Source: Sophora flavescens
Lineage: Eukaryota > Streptophyta > Magnoliopsida > Fabales > Fabaceae
Assembly (NCBI GenBank): GCA_030762895.1
Contig: CM061070.1
Location: forward strand, 35,615,652-35,679,651
Direction: 5' to 3'
DNA: 64,000 nucleotides
In this document: positions 42,760 to 54,194 of the stretch, piece after piece
Numbering within the stretch: position 1 is the stretch's first letter
Layout of the letters: each line of letters begins with the position of its first letter
Program-made: the position numbers and the translations under genes
Notes under the pieces: model-generated
What the model saw: only the letters and a program-made list of their open reading frames with translations
Database searches by the model: none
Told to the model about the DNA's origin: nothing

Positions 42760-45030
42760 ATCAAAGATTATCAAGTGACCTTAATTGAAAAAGCAAAGCA
42801 TTTTTTTTGGAGGGGGTGGCATCTATGTAATATAGGATACAGTTATAGCAACCATCATTACAGAAAAACTTGTTAAACATAATAGAGAATGATATTCATA
42901 ACAATATAAAGCCCATAGTTTTATAATGTGATGGATCATACAAATATTGCTTGATTTAATTCTTCTTTTTCAAGAAACTCAAACATCTACAATGTTACCA
43001 TCTGATATTTTTAAGAAGAAACACATTAAGGAAAAGTTAAAATTATAATTTATAAATCTTATCATCACACTTTTTACAAAGAAAGGAAGAATACAACAAT
43101 GAGTTAGAATTAAAGATAGCAAGCACTTCCAAGACCACAGTAGCATACATGAACCATCACCGTTTTTTTTTTTTTATCAATGGTGCATCGTTTAATAATC
43201 ACATAAAATAAAAGCTGTGTTAGCCACTAGACAACTAGTAGTTCCTCATCAAGTATCACTATGTTATGAACCTGTGAACAATGCTTATCATCAATGCCTA
43301 TCCATTAGCATGTTATATTGTCTTCTAAGGGAGATCAGTGTTTTGACCATGTAGACCTACCTAAATATACCAATTTTGGTTTCAGCCTCAAACTATCCAC
43401 CTCATGCCATAGTTATTAGACTTATTTGTGGTTATATTACTTGCACGTGTCACATTTTCCGTTTCCCAAACAAAAACTGTCTCATAAGAAAAGAAAAGCA
43501 GCAGGAGAATCACTTCACAAATTAAATACCTTACATATGAGATTCCAATTAAACTAAGAGTCATAATCATGACAAACTGACCCATCTTATAGGCAATAAT
43601 ATGAAATTTGAATATAAAAAAATGTAGCTTGTTAAATCAGTCTTCTTTATCTGCACAAGCTCTACACTGGGTAGAATATGTAAGAGTTATTCTTTATAAA
43701 GCCTCTGACAAGGTTGTCAGAAATCCATGTTATAGCCACTACAAGAAATTCGGTGATTAGCCACTGGGTAGTATGATGATAACAGATCCGGTGAAATATC
43801 TTTATCAGAACTGTAGACCATATCCAAAATACAAGTGAAATATCCAACCAAAGATGCCTCAGAAAATTTAAGTACTCAACTATAATAAATGCATAAATGC
43901 ACAGCTGATAGTACAGAGTATCAAGTACTAAAATATTCACAACTAATGGAAAGCAGTTCATGCAACATGGAAGATATCATAAATTTGTCACAACACATTC
44001 ATGACTTGAAACTCACATGAGTTGATAACTTGATACATTAGTTTTGTTTTAAATCCATGTGTACACAGAACACATAAAAATGTGGGCTTCACATGGTTTT
44101 ATATTTGATACTTAAGATGAAGATTATAGATGTACCTCAAACCAAAAAAACCTACCTATATAGAGTTGCAGCAATCCAAGGGTCAGGTTGAAATAAAGTA
44201 CACAGGTAATATAATAACAAGACAAAGTAGAAGCATATAATTAATGATAGATCAAACAATAAATAGTGAGGTCTGAACTTCCAGTTTAAGGAACCTTCAT
44301 ATTTAGTATGTTGCCCTTTAAGGAACCCAAGCTGCATTCATGAAATCCCCAATTATGCGAGGTCTGAACCTCCCGTTTCAATTGCATTGCAGTGATCCGA
44401 GATTATGCACATAAAATAAACTACAAGACCATCAAATTGAGTTCAAAACCTGTTAATAGCAAGAGAAGAAAGTCACAACTGCAAAGCACAGGAGAGATTA
44501 TGTACATACCAGTGTTCAAGCATTTTGTCAAATAATTGGTAAGCAATATAGTTATACACTAGAATCCATAACACATTTTTTTTATAGCTATCCAGATTAA
44601 TCACCAAAGCAAATCTACTCATTCAAATGAAACAATTAATGTATTGTTTCTCATTCATTTGAGATTTCAAAGTACTAACATAGTAAAAAGAAAACAAGCT
44701 GAAAAAAATATGAGTTACCAAATGAGATTTATATAGCAACAACCACAAGTTCATACTCTCAACAAAACACAGAGAAGGGAATCTCTTGCTTTCTTGTATT
44801 CTTTCTAAATTACAGCAACCAGAAACGAAAATTTCAGAGAGAGAACTTCAGATTAACTTATGAAATCACCAATTGTAAACTCTAGGCATATCCCCTCAAT
44901 CTGATTCATATTAAGGAAAATCCATATTCAGATTAAGAAATCTTGGAGATAAAACTATTGAAACTCGCCTTCGAAAAGAGAGAGAACAAATCGAAAAACA
45001 AGATCCAAATCGGAGCACATGTGCGTGGTT
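42760..45030 (-). other. Remaining interior of CACTA C7
   Basis: AT-rich, with no other exon I can identify. At 43738-43765 CACTACAAGAAATTCGGTGA followed by TTAGCCAC looks like one end of another CACTA or a MITE. Confidence 0.4.
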
Positions 45031-45044
45031 TACAGAGAAGATGC

Positions 45045-45175
45045 GAGAGAGAGCGCGAGAGAAGATGCGAGAGAGAGTGAGAGCACGAGAGAGCGAGAGA
45101 GCAATGCGAATCTGGTGATTTTGCTGAAGAAAGAGAGCGATGCGAGGGAGAAGATGCGAGAGAGCTTTTGCTGGA
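45045..45175. repeat. GA-rich imperfect minisatellite in C7
   Basis: GATGCGAGAGAGAGCG-like units are repeated several times (ATGCGAGAGAG at about 45049, 45066 and 45151). It lies near the right end, perhaps in the leader of the element. Confidence 0.75.
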
Positions 45176-45581
45176 AGATGTAGAGTGAGAGAAGAGAGGT
45201 ACACTCTATCAACAAAAAAGAAGAAGAGAATGTAACTTAGGCAACCCTTTTATATAATATCAACTATGATCATAAAATTGTTGCTTATTCCATGTTTTAG
45301 GAATGGTTTTTCAACTGTTGGCAAGATTAGTGTTGCCTAAAGTGAAAAATGTTGTAGTGGTATAGCCATATAGGTCATTAGGAAGAAATCCATCGGTCGG
45401 GTTCGGTTATCGATGGATGAAATTTTGTAGAACCGAACCCGCCCGTTGTTAACCGTGTTAACCTTTTTTCTCCATCCACTCAACCAGCTGACCCGACCAA
45501 ATCCTCCCAATTCACCAAATTTTAAAACGGTTAGCTCGGGTTTGGGTGGGTCACGGGTTCATGATCACCCCTAGCTAGTGT

Positions 45582-46593
45582 GATAATAACAATTTTGGAA
45601 AGAGAAATGTTTAAGATGCCAACTATTCAAATTGAGGCTACAATTTGTGTTACTAAAACGTCACAAATGGTCGCTATTAAAGCCAAGAGATCGATTAGTC
45701 TTTTATTTTTATAGTACCCTCTTATCTGATAGGTGAGAGGTTAATCTCTCGAGTTATTTTAAGGCATCAAAGCGGGACCTTCCAAGGATATTTCTTCCAT
45801 ACACATGAATCTAGCCATCAAACCTAAGATTTTATGTTTAAGGGAAACAAGTCACTTCCACCTGGACAATGTTAGTGCCACAAGCTGAGCTGACATAACA
45901 ATTTGAAAAGGAGAATGGAAAGGGAAAGGAATAGTGTGTGGACGATTTTCATTTGACGAAGATAAAGATCATGTCTTAATGGTTGAAGAAGGCAAAAGTG
46001 ATTTGAGTGAAATGTTTGAACAGTCATGATAATTTTACACATTTTTTATATCCAACATCGTATATATATTCGTATTTATATTTATTTATTATTTTTTCTG
46101 TCTCATCACATGTATTTAATACTTCAAAACAACCTATCTTGATATGATGTCTATACATGATATCTTAAAAATGTGTACAGTTATCATTTCTCATGTTTGA
46201 AACATTTGTCCCTCGTGACAGTGGAGTCGTGAAGCACACCAATCGTGATTCTTGCTCTTGGAATGTAGATTAAATATTCCCCACGGTTAGCTCGTAGTTG
46301 CGCTAAGAAATTTGCAGTGGCGGAAGGTTGCTCGTCCATTTGATTATTAGAAGAATGATTTTAAAGGAAATATGATGAAGTTGTACAATTTTTATCTTAT
46401 TCCGTGGTTTTTATTTTGAAAAATGATTTAATTGGTATATATTTTTAGTGGATAGAATTTAACACTGACAATTAATCATAAATTAATACATCATAAAAAA
46501 TATTTGAGTCTTATCTTAGTTATCTTAAAAATCACACATGTCATGATTTCTAATTGGTTGACAGTTACACTTTTAATGCATAGCAATTGAATT
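45582..46593. other. Unclassified DNA between H2 and CACTA C6
   Basis: AT-rich, short frames only, no repeats or motifs recognised. It continues the sequence left of H2 (before 19039). Confidence 0.5.
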
Positions 46594-46609
46594 CACTAGT
46601 GCAGAAAAG

Positions 46610-46970
46610 GGATTACACATCGGTTATTTTTGGCTTTTCACATCGGTTTTCAAACTGATGTTGAAAAGACCGATGTGGTTTATTGCCACTTTACACATCG
46701 GTTTTGAAACCGATGTGTAAAGTATATTTTTAACAGCGGTTTTTAAAACAAACCGATGTGGAAAGTTCATTTGTCAATTGGTAAACTATTGGAAATATCA
46801 CTTTCCACATCAGTTTTATTGAAAACCGATGTGGAAATTAGACTTTACACATCGGTTTACACAAAAACCGATGTGAAAATTTCAATTTACACATCGGTTT
46901 TCAGTAAAACCGATATGGAAATTTCACTTTCCACATTGGTTTTCTGTAAAACCGATGTGTAAAGTCTAAT
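46610..46970. repeat. Subterminal repeats of CACTA C6
   Basis: About fifteen copies of CACATCGGTTTT and AAACCGATGTGG, arranged as inverted pairs able to fold into hairpins. The long frame across them is only an effect of the repeat. Confidence 0.88.
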
Positions 46971-47270
46971 TTTTTTTTTGAAACTGTTATTTACATTTCT
47001 ATCATTCCTTTTCCCTGTTTCAATAATAATGCAGATCAATACCAGAATAACATACTCTAAATATTCTCAACAATCATTTTTGTACAACAAAAACACAATT
47101 AATATATACTGAATTTATTACGAACAATACATATGTACGTTCAATTATATTCAGACAACAAAGATAATTAGAAACCAAAAAGCTACATGATATATTATAG
47201 ATTTCATATCAAAATACATATGATTAGTCAAAAGTACACTATAGCCAGTACATGATAAGTTTTTAAACTA

Positions 47271-47277
<7 letters not shown>

Positions 47278-47306
<29 letters not shown>
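47278..47306. repeat. (TA)n microsatellite
   Basis: About 14 TA units just downstream (in element orientation) of the C6 last exon. Confidence 0.9.
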
Positions 47307-47308
<2 letters not shown>

Positions 47309-47403
47309 AACTATAGTTGGTACACTTCAAGAAAGAAAGTTGCCCAACGCCTCCTTATGCTGTTGATGTCGGAATCAGATAATGGAGTTGGATTGTTGAA
47401 TAT
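47307..47403 (-). CDS. CACTA C6 second ORF, last exon
   Basis: Minus strand reads IFNNPTPLSDSDINSIRRRW then ATFFLEVYQL and a stop. Similar in layout to the last exon of C1. It is separated from the preceding exons by an intron that now contains the solo LTR. Confidence 0.6.
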
Positions 47404-47565
47404 CTGCAAGTTTAATTGGACAAAAGATTATATCTTTTAAGTAATTAATAAACTAACATAAAACATATAACGAATCTATAACTGTTACTTCTAATTGTTA
47501 TCAATTAACATTTACCTCGTGCCATCTTTCAGTGATCCTGGAGGAGATAATTTCCAACATCCACT

Positions 47566-48995
47566 TGATAGTGTGATTTTACATCATGTTTTCTGTACAC
47601 TTTTGCATGTATTTTTCATATAGATTAGACATTCTTTATTTGATTTTAGTTAGATTTTCCCTTGGAACGGGTGAAGCGGTTTCTTGGTGTTGTTTTGCAG
47701 GAATTCAATGTAAAAATGCTCAGAATTAGCCTTGATGGAGCTTGGATGAAATAGAGCCTAAAAGAGAAGAAATTGAGCCAAGCAGAATTCTGGAGATTCG
47801 CCCCGCAAGAATAGATTCGCCTCGCGACCCTGAAGTTGACTGTTCCAGAAAATGGAAGTATTTCTGGTTCGCCTCGTGAACCATGTTTCGCCACGCGAGT
47901 CTGGGGACCAGAAGCCATCACGCCCAGGCCCTGATGCTCCTCACGGGCGTATTTGAGAAGAACTTTCTCGGTCTCGCGTCGCGAGAAACTCTCGCCTCGC
48001 GAGAGTTCAATTCTCTGAAACATCAGATTTTAACTTTCGCCTCGCGAGAGGCCTTTCACCTCGCGAGAGGCCATTCGCCTCACGAGCGAGCGCAGAACTG
48101 ATTGGTATAAGTTGCTGTCTTAGGGCAGAAAAGGGAGGTTTTTGGGGAGACTTGGGAGGAGGCACTTGGAGCTGCGGCTGGACTAGGGTTCCAACCCTAG
48201 TAGGTGATGTTTTCCTTGCCCCGGGGATGGAAGAAGATTGGAGGATTCTTCTATGAGTGTTCTTCATCTCTTCTCTCCTTCTCTTTTGTATTCTCATTTT
48301 TCATGAGTAGTTAAATCCCCCATTGTTGGGGTTAGATGTAGCTTTTCCAAACTTGTTTGTATTTGATTTGGTTGTTTTAATGTAAGTCTCTATTTCTTTA
48401 TGAGTATGTGATTCTGTGTTTAATGCTTTCCTTGGCTTAGCTACCCATAGGAATGATATGTTGCTTTGATAGACAATTGACAGATTGATGTTAAGGCATG
48501 CTCATGAATCATATGCCAAGTAGTTCAAGAATCTAGACATAGGTGTTGGCTGCTTGCAATCTTATAAGTCTTGACTTAATGCAAAATCTCAGGTTAATCC
48601 ACCTAAGACATTAGGGTTTAATTTGGGGTTTTAGGCTCATTGCACCTAAGACATTAGGCTTGAGTATTTTAGAAAAGACTTGATTGTCATTATTGAATTA
48701 GGGCTTGTGTTAGAAACCATTTCATTGCAATTAAGGGAGGATTAGTGTAGTCTAACCCTGACAATCTTAACCGCATTTCTTTTGCCTTCCAAGTGTTCGA
48801 TAAAATTCTCAAAAGACCAAAAATATTTTATTTCTTTATTTTATGATCTGTTCATACCATAGTTTAGTCTAGATAGTTGTTGAGTTTGTGAATTGGTAGT
48901 TGGCAACCGATCCCTGAGGACGATATCCGGTCTCACCACCGTATTACTTGTTTGCGACAAGGTGCACTTGCCTTAATTCTTAAAAATACGCATCA
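47566..48995 (+). mobile_element. Solo gypsy LTR in CACTA C6
   Basis: 1430 bp starting TGATAGTGTGATTTTACATC and ending AAATACGCATCA, with a perfect 5-bp duplication CCACT at 47561-47565 and 48996-49000. There is no internal sequence, so it arose by recombination between the two LTRs of an earlier element. It carries nine or so TCGCCTCGCGA-type motifs (47800-48090) upstream of a GGTATAAG box (about 48103). Forward orientation is inferred from that order. Confidence 0.9.
47795..48095 (+). promoter_or_regulatory. U3 array of TCGCCTCGCGA dyads in solo LTR
   Basis: Pairs such as TTCGCCCCGCAAG with TTCGCCTCGCGAC, TTCGCCTCGTGAA with TTCGCCACGCGAG, and TCTCGCGTCGCGAG with CTCGCCTCGCGAG, at 20-22 bp spacing, ending just upstream of a TATA-like box. 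TCACGGGCGT occurs here too, as in RD. Confidence 0.65.
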
Positions 48996-49139
48996 CCACT
49001 GCATCACATAGTATCCACATTCCCATGATCCACGTTGTGTACGTGACTACGTACAAATGAAACCCAATTAGAATATGAGGAATTAAATTAAATAGAAATC
49101 AATAATTATACCCACTGCATTTGATGCATTTGTACTAAT

Positions 49140-49440
49140 AAATATTTTACCCTAGGAATAATCCATTTGATAGCCCGACGCCTTTCACCACACAACATGT
49201 GGCTTGCATTAATAGAACTATCATGACAAAATAAACATTAATTAAAGTATATCTATATAGATTTCAGATAATTAAAACAACTACATTACTGATTATAAAG
49301 TATTTTAATGCTTATGTTTCGATGATCGTCTGCAGTTCATTCTCCGGCTTATTTCCAATTGAGCAGAAGAAGACCATGACGTTCATCCTAGGGTATAAGA
49401 TCAACAATTGCCAATGCTGGCTGTATTTGCGGAACAGTTA
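49140..49440 (-). CDS. CACTA C6 second ORF, Ulp1-like (C48 peptidase-like) exons
   Basis: The exon at about 49320-49440 reads LFRKYSQHWQLLILYPRMNV, MVFFCSIGNKPENELQTIIE. The HWQLLIL-x-P-x-x-x-V-x-x-FCS pattern is that of the Ulp1-like peptidase domain in the second protein of many plant CACTA elements; the histidine would be catalytic. Where a peptidase has Asp shortly after, this has CSI, so activity is doubtful. A further exon at about 49150-49215 reads HMLCGERRRAIKWIIPRVK. Confidence 0.6.
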
Positions 49441-49599
49441 GTGACTAAGTCATATATAGTTATAATTAAATAACCGGTACTTACTTATTGAGATAAGGCG
49501 CAACTAACATACAATGCAGATACCTAATATATTGAAAAAACATGTTAATTATCATAGTATTTAAAAATTAATTACTTAACTTATAAATAAAATGTACTT

Positions 49600-51333
49600 A
49601 CGTGCACCATAATGATAGGTGTGCAGAACTAGCCATTTCTTTATTGAGTACAATCTCCATAAGTTCCTTCTTTGGAATATACAGTTCATCACCTGGGCTA
49701 GCATCATGTTCCAACCTCACCAAAGCTGCGTCATTCTCCATGGTGACAACTTGTATAGCCAGAAGTTTAACAACATCACCAGGTGCCCCTTTGTCGATCC
49801 CCTAAACAACAAAGATATATATTAGTAATCACAGATAATGAAGTTATTTCATTGGTAATTAATTAAATGGTCAAATGAATACCTTGGCTGGAGCAGACAT
49901 CTCTGGTCTTCCTGGATCCGATCTTTTAGGCAGAATATGATCATTTCCAACATCCTATAACGAATAAAAATAAAGCATTATCTTTAAACAATAATAAGTA
50001 ATTTCAACTATGAATATAGAAAAACACAACTAACTGAATACCTCAGATGCAACAAGAAAGCTGACCAATCTTCTTGGCCAGAGGATGAAGTTACTGGGGG
50101 CCTGACCCACTGTTTGAACCTCCTCAGTGGGCACAGGGACTCGAGCATCAGCATCTCGAATAATCTCAACAACGACCCTCAGCTGATCATCCGATAATAA
50201 ACGATGGTGTATGGTATTACCTAAGTTATTATGTGCCCTCCCCAATGCCACTAAGTGGCGATCATGATGATCATCAACATATAGCTCACACCTATCAGGG
50301 TCGTCATCATCATCACCATCATCATCATTTTCAGGCTGATGAGGAGGATCACATGAGCCCTTAGTGCTCACATGGACAGAGGGTTGGACACCGGCTGTCA
50401 TCTGCTGGGACATAGAAGTCAATATTGCCATCTGCTGGGCAAACTGCTCGGCCATCTCCTGTCTAAGCTCAGCTGCAATCTCCTGTTTTAGCCGTGCTCT
50501 ATCTGCATCAACATCCATGTGGCATTGGTGTGAAGATGAACCATGGTATTGGCAAATTTCGACGCCCCATCCAACACCAATGACACGGCCCGGATGGTCT
50601 GGTTTACCGATGACAACAGCTAAGATATCATCGCGTCCTCTAGGAACAAAGGTTCCTTGGGTTACCTGCTCGTCCAAGGCATCCTATCACATATAAAATA
50701 TCAGGTCACATTACAATTCGGTAACAATCTTAAAATTGCAATTACAATTCAAACTATACTTACAATCTTCTCAGCTACTTGGCGGGCCTCCTCAGATGTA
50801 TATTGTCCCGTTTTTCTTTGTCGGACCCTCTTCCATTTACGATGGCGTGGGGGTGGAGGTGGATCAACAACCTCTGGACGATTTTCAGCGTTAGGATTCG
50901 CCTGAGATGCTGCTTCCTGACGTGCTTTCTTTTCCTCTTCCACCATTATCTGACCAAGCTTTTTATATCCCCCACGAGACATGACATGGGGGTAGACATT
51001 CTTGTTTTGGTTTTCTTGCCCCTTTTTCCTCTTCTCCTGTTATAAATAGAAGACAATTAAATTACATAAGTAAATAAAATTAATGAGATTACATAAATTT
51101 AGAGACAAATCAAATAAGTTAACCTGAAAGCCGGGATCATGTCGGCTCTGAACAAAGCGATCCCACGTCGCCTGGTCAAGAAACGGGTATACCTCAAGTG
51201 GGTTCTTTTCACATGTTGGATTGAATACATAGTATCTGCCTAGGTCGACCTTAAAAGCCCTCCAACACTCACCAGCATACTTTAACAAACGCTTCTTCAT
51301 AACCATCGTATCCGGTATGTCAAAGGTGAGCTG
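49600..51333 (-). CDS. CACTA C6 second ORF, N-terminal and middle exons
   Basis: Exons on the minus strand: 51124-51333 (QLTFDIPDTMVMKKRLLKYA, YYVFNPTCEKNPLEVYPFLD, WDRFVQSRHDPGFQ); about 50762-51036 (SRGGYKKLGQIMVEEEKKAR, then a basic HRKWKRVRQRKTGQY); 50041-50683 (LDEQVTQGTFVPRGRDDILA, PGRVIGVGWGVEICQYHGSS, then a long Gln/Glu coiled coil and an acidic tail); 49883-49957; and 49600-49801. The block QGTFVPRGRDDILA-IG-P-HPGRV-G-G-G is typical of the plant CACTA second ORF. Introns between exons have normal GT-AG ends where checked. No stop was seen inside these exons, so this protein may still be open, apart from the inserted DNA. Confidence 0.78.
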
Positions 51334-51420
51334 CATTAAGACCAAAAGAATCAACGAATTACTATATGATATTAGTAAGATTAAAATAAAGTAGATACAG
51401 ATACTACAAAAAAACAATTG

Positions 51421-51830
51421 TTTAGCGACCGTAATTTTCGGTCGCTAAACCATGTAAATCGGTCGCTATTTGTTTTAGCGACCGAATCAGAGACCGATTT
51501 ATGATGGTAGCTGAATACCTGGTCGCTAAGGTTTTAGCTACCGAATTATTATTTCGGTCGCTAATTAGCGACCGTAAATTCGGTCGCTAATTAGCGACCG
51601 TAAATTCGGTCGCTACATAATAATAATCGGTCGCTATTAGGTTGGTCGCATTTTTGGGGTAACCATTTCTAGCGACCGATAATCGGTTGCTAGTTCGGTC
51701 GCTAATTTTGGTTACTGTTAACCTATATTAGCGACGGATTTTCGGTCGCTATACCTCATCTGTAAATGTTAAATAAAGTTTAGCGACCGAATTATTGGTT
51801 TCTAATTCGGTCGCTAAACTGGTTATTACT
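51421..51830. repeat. Subterminal repeats of CACTA C5
   Basis: About twenty copies of TTAGCGACCG / CGGTCGCTAA, often as closely spaced inverted pairs. Confidence 0.88.
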
Positions 51831-52232
51831 AATTTTTTTTAATTTTAATTTTTATAATAATTTTTTTCTGATTTTCTTTAAACGTTAGAAAAATTACTAA
51901 TAAAACACACCAAATAACTTTTGAAATATACAATCATAAAAAAATAATAAATATATATAAAAAGAATAATCCAAAATGTCGTACAAGAATCGTTTAAAGT
52001 CAAAAATATGGAGAGAAAAAATCAGTCATGATGAGGGGGAGATGGAGGAATCCAATCATCCTCAGCGTCCGTACCACCGACGTCTGCTAGCTGATCGTCC
52101 TCTGCAGAGCATGACATCGATGGTAGCCGGCGGCGAAGCGGAGGAGGGGCAGCAGCGCACAACCGCCGTCGAGCATCATCCCGAGCAACTCGAGTTCGGA
52201 TCCTCATCTGCTCCAACACCGCCCGCATGATG

Positions 52233-53783
52233 TCACCGCCTCGCTCGATGCTCGCTTTGCATCATTCTTTGGTGTGCCCGAGTCAACTGTGCAATCTGGT
52301 TCGCCATCTGCTGCTCTCTCTCACTCTTCTCCCGAAGCTCCGCGTTCAGCTGCGTGATGGTGTCCTGCATTTGGTGGAACTGCTCCTGAGGGACGGTATC
52401 GGCGCAGCAAGGAGCAGGCGTGCCGGACGATGAAGCGATGAACTCGGCTCCCAGGTGTCCGATGCCATGCACGTGCCCCTTCTTGTTCCTGCCCCCGACG
52501 ACCTCCAAATAAATGGCATTATCGTCGACGGAGACAGGAGAGCAGCCATCACCAGTCAAAGCCTCATCTTGTGACTATGAGGCACGTTATATGGCATCGT
52601 CCTTCTTCTCGTTGAAGCCCGCCTACAAAGTATAGTTGAAGAGATTTAGTTAAAATAATTATATCCAATATTAACAAATCATTTATAATAAATTACAATT
52701 AAACACTAAATTATTTTTTTGCTTACAGCATAGTTACGGACCTTGTCGTTGACCCATGCCCCCGACTTCAACTTCTTCGTCCTCTCCACCAACTCCATAG
52801 CAGTCGGGGCCCGCTGTTTCTGTGCTTTCTGCACAGAATAATATAATATTAAATTCATAAGAATAATTAAAAATGAAAACTAATTAATTAAATAGTATAT
52901 TAAGTCAAAAGTTTAATGTATTACCAGCTCGTCATAGTGGGCGGCGGCTGATTTAGACCCACCGGTCCAAGCACATGCGCCACCATCAGAAGCTCGATTA
53001 CGCCGAGCTGTGGCCTGGATCTCCTGGAACTTCTCAGTAGCCCAGTACTGGTCCAGCTGCCTCTTGATCTCAGGATCCACCCACCTCCCCTTATTCTGCC
53101 CCTTCCTCAGCTTGTTCATCAGATTCTTCATGACCAGTGAGCCTTTATGCTCAAATATGTCCCTGACGAGAGCCTCTAAAGCTAAGTCTCACCTATACTC
53201 TTTCTGTAACTTACAGTTGTTAGGAAATTCGTGTGTACATATATATAATGTAAATTTAATTTAAAAAACTTAATAAATTGTTACCTTAAACTCTAGAAAC
53301 AACTGATCCCTATGGCCCAGTGGGATGGCCTTCCATGTAGGCCATGGACCATCAAACTTGCGTCGCAGGATCTTCGATATCGAATCAGAAGGGCCCTTCG
53401 CGGGCAGAAAGCTGCAGCAAAATTAGAGCATTAATAAATGTTATAATTAAATTTTAAAAACAATTAAATAGAAATTAACGATACTTTATATATATTAAAA
53501 AATTAAATTAGCATACTCGTTATTCCCCCTGGGGATAAGAAGAATCCTCCTGTCGGATGGACCACGACTCTCCTGTCCCGATGATGAGGGTGCAGCCTGT
53601 GTCCCGACCACATGAGGATGGGTGGGGGGTGCAACTCCATCACCCTGAGGTGTCCCGTCAACAGAGGTGCTGGTAGGATGGTCTCGATCTGAAGGCTGTG
53701 GGTCGGTCGGTGAAGGGACTCTCGCAGCACGACCTCCACAACGACCTCCACGACGACCCCTACCTCTGGAGGAATCTGCCATC
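52233..53783 (-). pseudogene. CACTA C5 second ORF (TNPA-like)
   Basis: Exons on the minus strand: 53510-53783 (MADSSRGRGRRGGRCGGRAA, then Ser/Pro-rich); 53285-53413 (ISKILRRKFDGPWPTWKAIP); 52925-53220 (VMKNLMNKLRKGQNKGRWVD, FQEIQATARRNRASDGGACA, WTGGSKSAAAHYDEL); about 52725-52834 (AMELVERTKKLKSGAWVNDK); and 52233-52626 (VVGGRNKKGHVHGIGHLGAE, then a coiled coil NAELREKSEREQQMANQIAQ). The order matches C2 and C4: WP-W domain, RNRAS-GG block, GGRNKKGH motif, coiled coil. Two in-frame stops near 52575-52595 and one near 53190 disable it. Confidence 0.82.
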
Positions 53784-53892
53784 TGTGAAAAAAATGAAAA
53801 TATGATTACACAACAGTGTAAATAATACAAAAATAAATTACCTAATAAGTAGAATGACATTCACACAATGAATTATGACATAAATAAATTAC

Positions 53893-54194
53893 CTAAGTAG
53901 AATCTCCGTCACTAAATTCACCCTCACTCTCATCAGTATCACTTGATCGGAATGTACCTTCGCTAGACGCGTCCAACTCGGATTGATCCATTAACTCTCT
54001 TTCAACTTCTTCCCCATTTCCGGAAATGTCCGCCAGAGAATTAACAATAATGTCCGGCGTAATTTGCAACGGTACGTGGGGTCTTGAAAACTCATCATCT
54101 TGGTATGGAGCATCTTTTTCAGGCTGGTTGATTACATTATCAGTAATTATACTGCGAGCCTTTATCTTAATAACACCCAACCAGCCATGATGTC
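53893..54194 (-). pseudogene. CACTA C5 TNP2-ORF tail, right of the RF insertion
   Basis: GVIKIKARSIITDNVINQPE, an acidic middle and EGTFRSSDTDESEGEFSDGD, ending in a stop. It continues the frame ending QVYYSPYPEGL at 61806 once RF and one copy of the duplication are removed. This is the acidic C-terminus following the DUF4216-type region. Confidence 0.8.

Larger units (their letters stand above)
41033..45359 (-). mobile_element. CACTA transposon C7 with captured host gene fragment
   Basis: Ends CACTACAACATTTTCTAGTT (left) and CACTACAACATTTTTCACTT (right, minus strand), with target duplication GTA at 41030-41032 and 45360-45362. Subterminal repeats of the TTAGGCAAC / GTTGCCTAA type lie at 41057-41330 and 45230-45340. 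No transposase was found. On the minus strand it holds exons of an anthranilate synthase gene. The gene capture makes it a Pack-CACTA-type element. Strand is given as that of the captured fragment. Confidence 0.87.
19047..45573. mobile_element. hAT-type element H2, expanded to 26.5 kb by nested insertions
   Basis: Terminal inverted repeats TAGGGGTGAGCAT (left) and TAGGGGTGATCAT (right, minus strand) are flanked by a perfect 8-bp duplication GCTAGTGT at 19039-19046 and 45574-45581. H2's own sequence is only 19047-19138, 40368-41032 and 45360-45573, roughly 970 bp. It is rich in CGGGTTGG / CGGGTTCGG subterminal repeats, like H1. The GC-rich part at 40500-40990 has frames but no transposase motif. 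H2 is thus a short non-autonomous hAT that received gypsy array RD and CACTA C7. Confidence 0.9.

Noticed and set aside
45030..45215. Leu/Ser-rich minus-strand frames near the right end of C7, resembling membrane segments
   Set aside because: They are translations of the GA-rich minisatellite and give low-complexity peptides.
46756..46962. A 68-codon frame with internal repeats (STSVLLKTDV...)
   Set aside because: It is a translation of the CACATCGGTTTT subterminal repeats of CACTA C6, not a protein.
50364..50696. A 110-codon plus-strand frame
   Set aside because: Antisense shadow of the well-supported C6 second-ORF exon on the minus strand.
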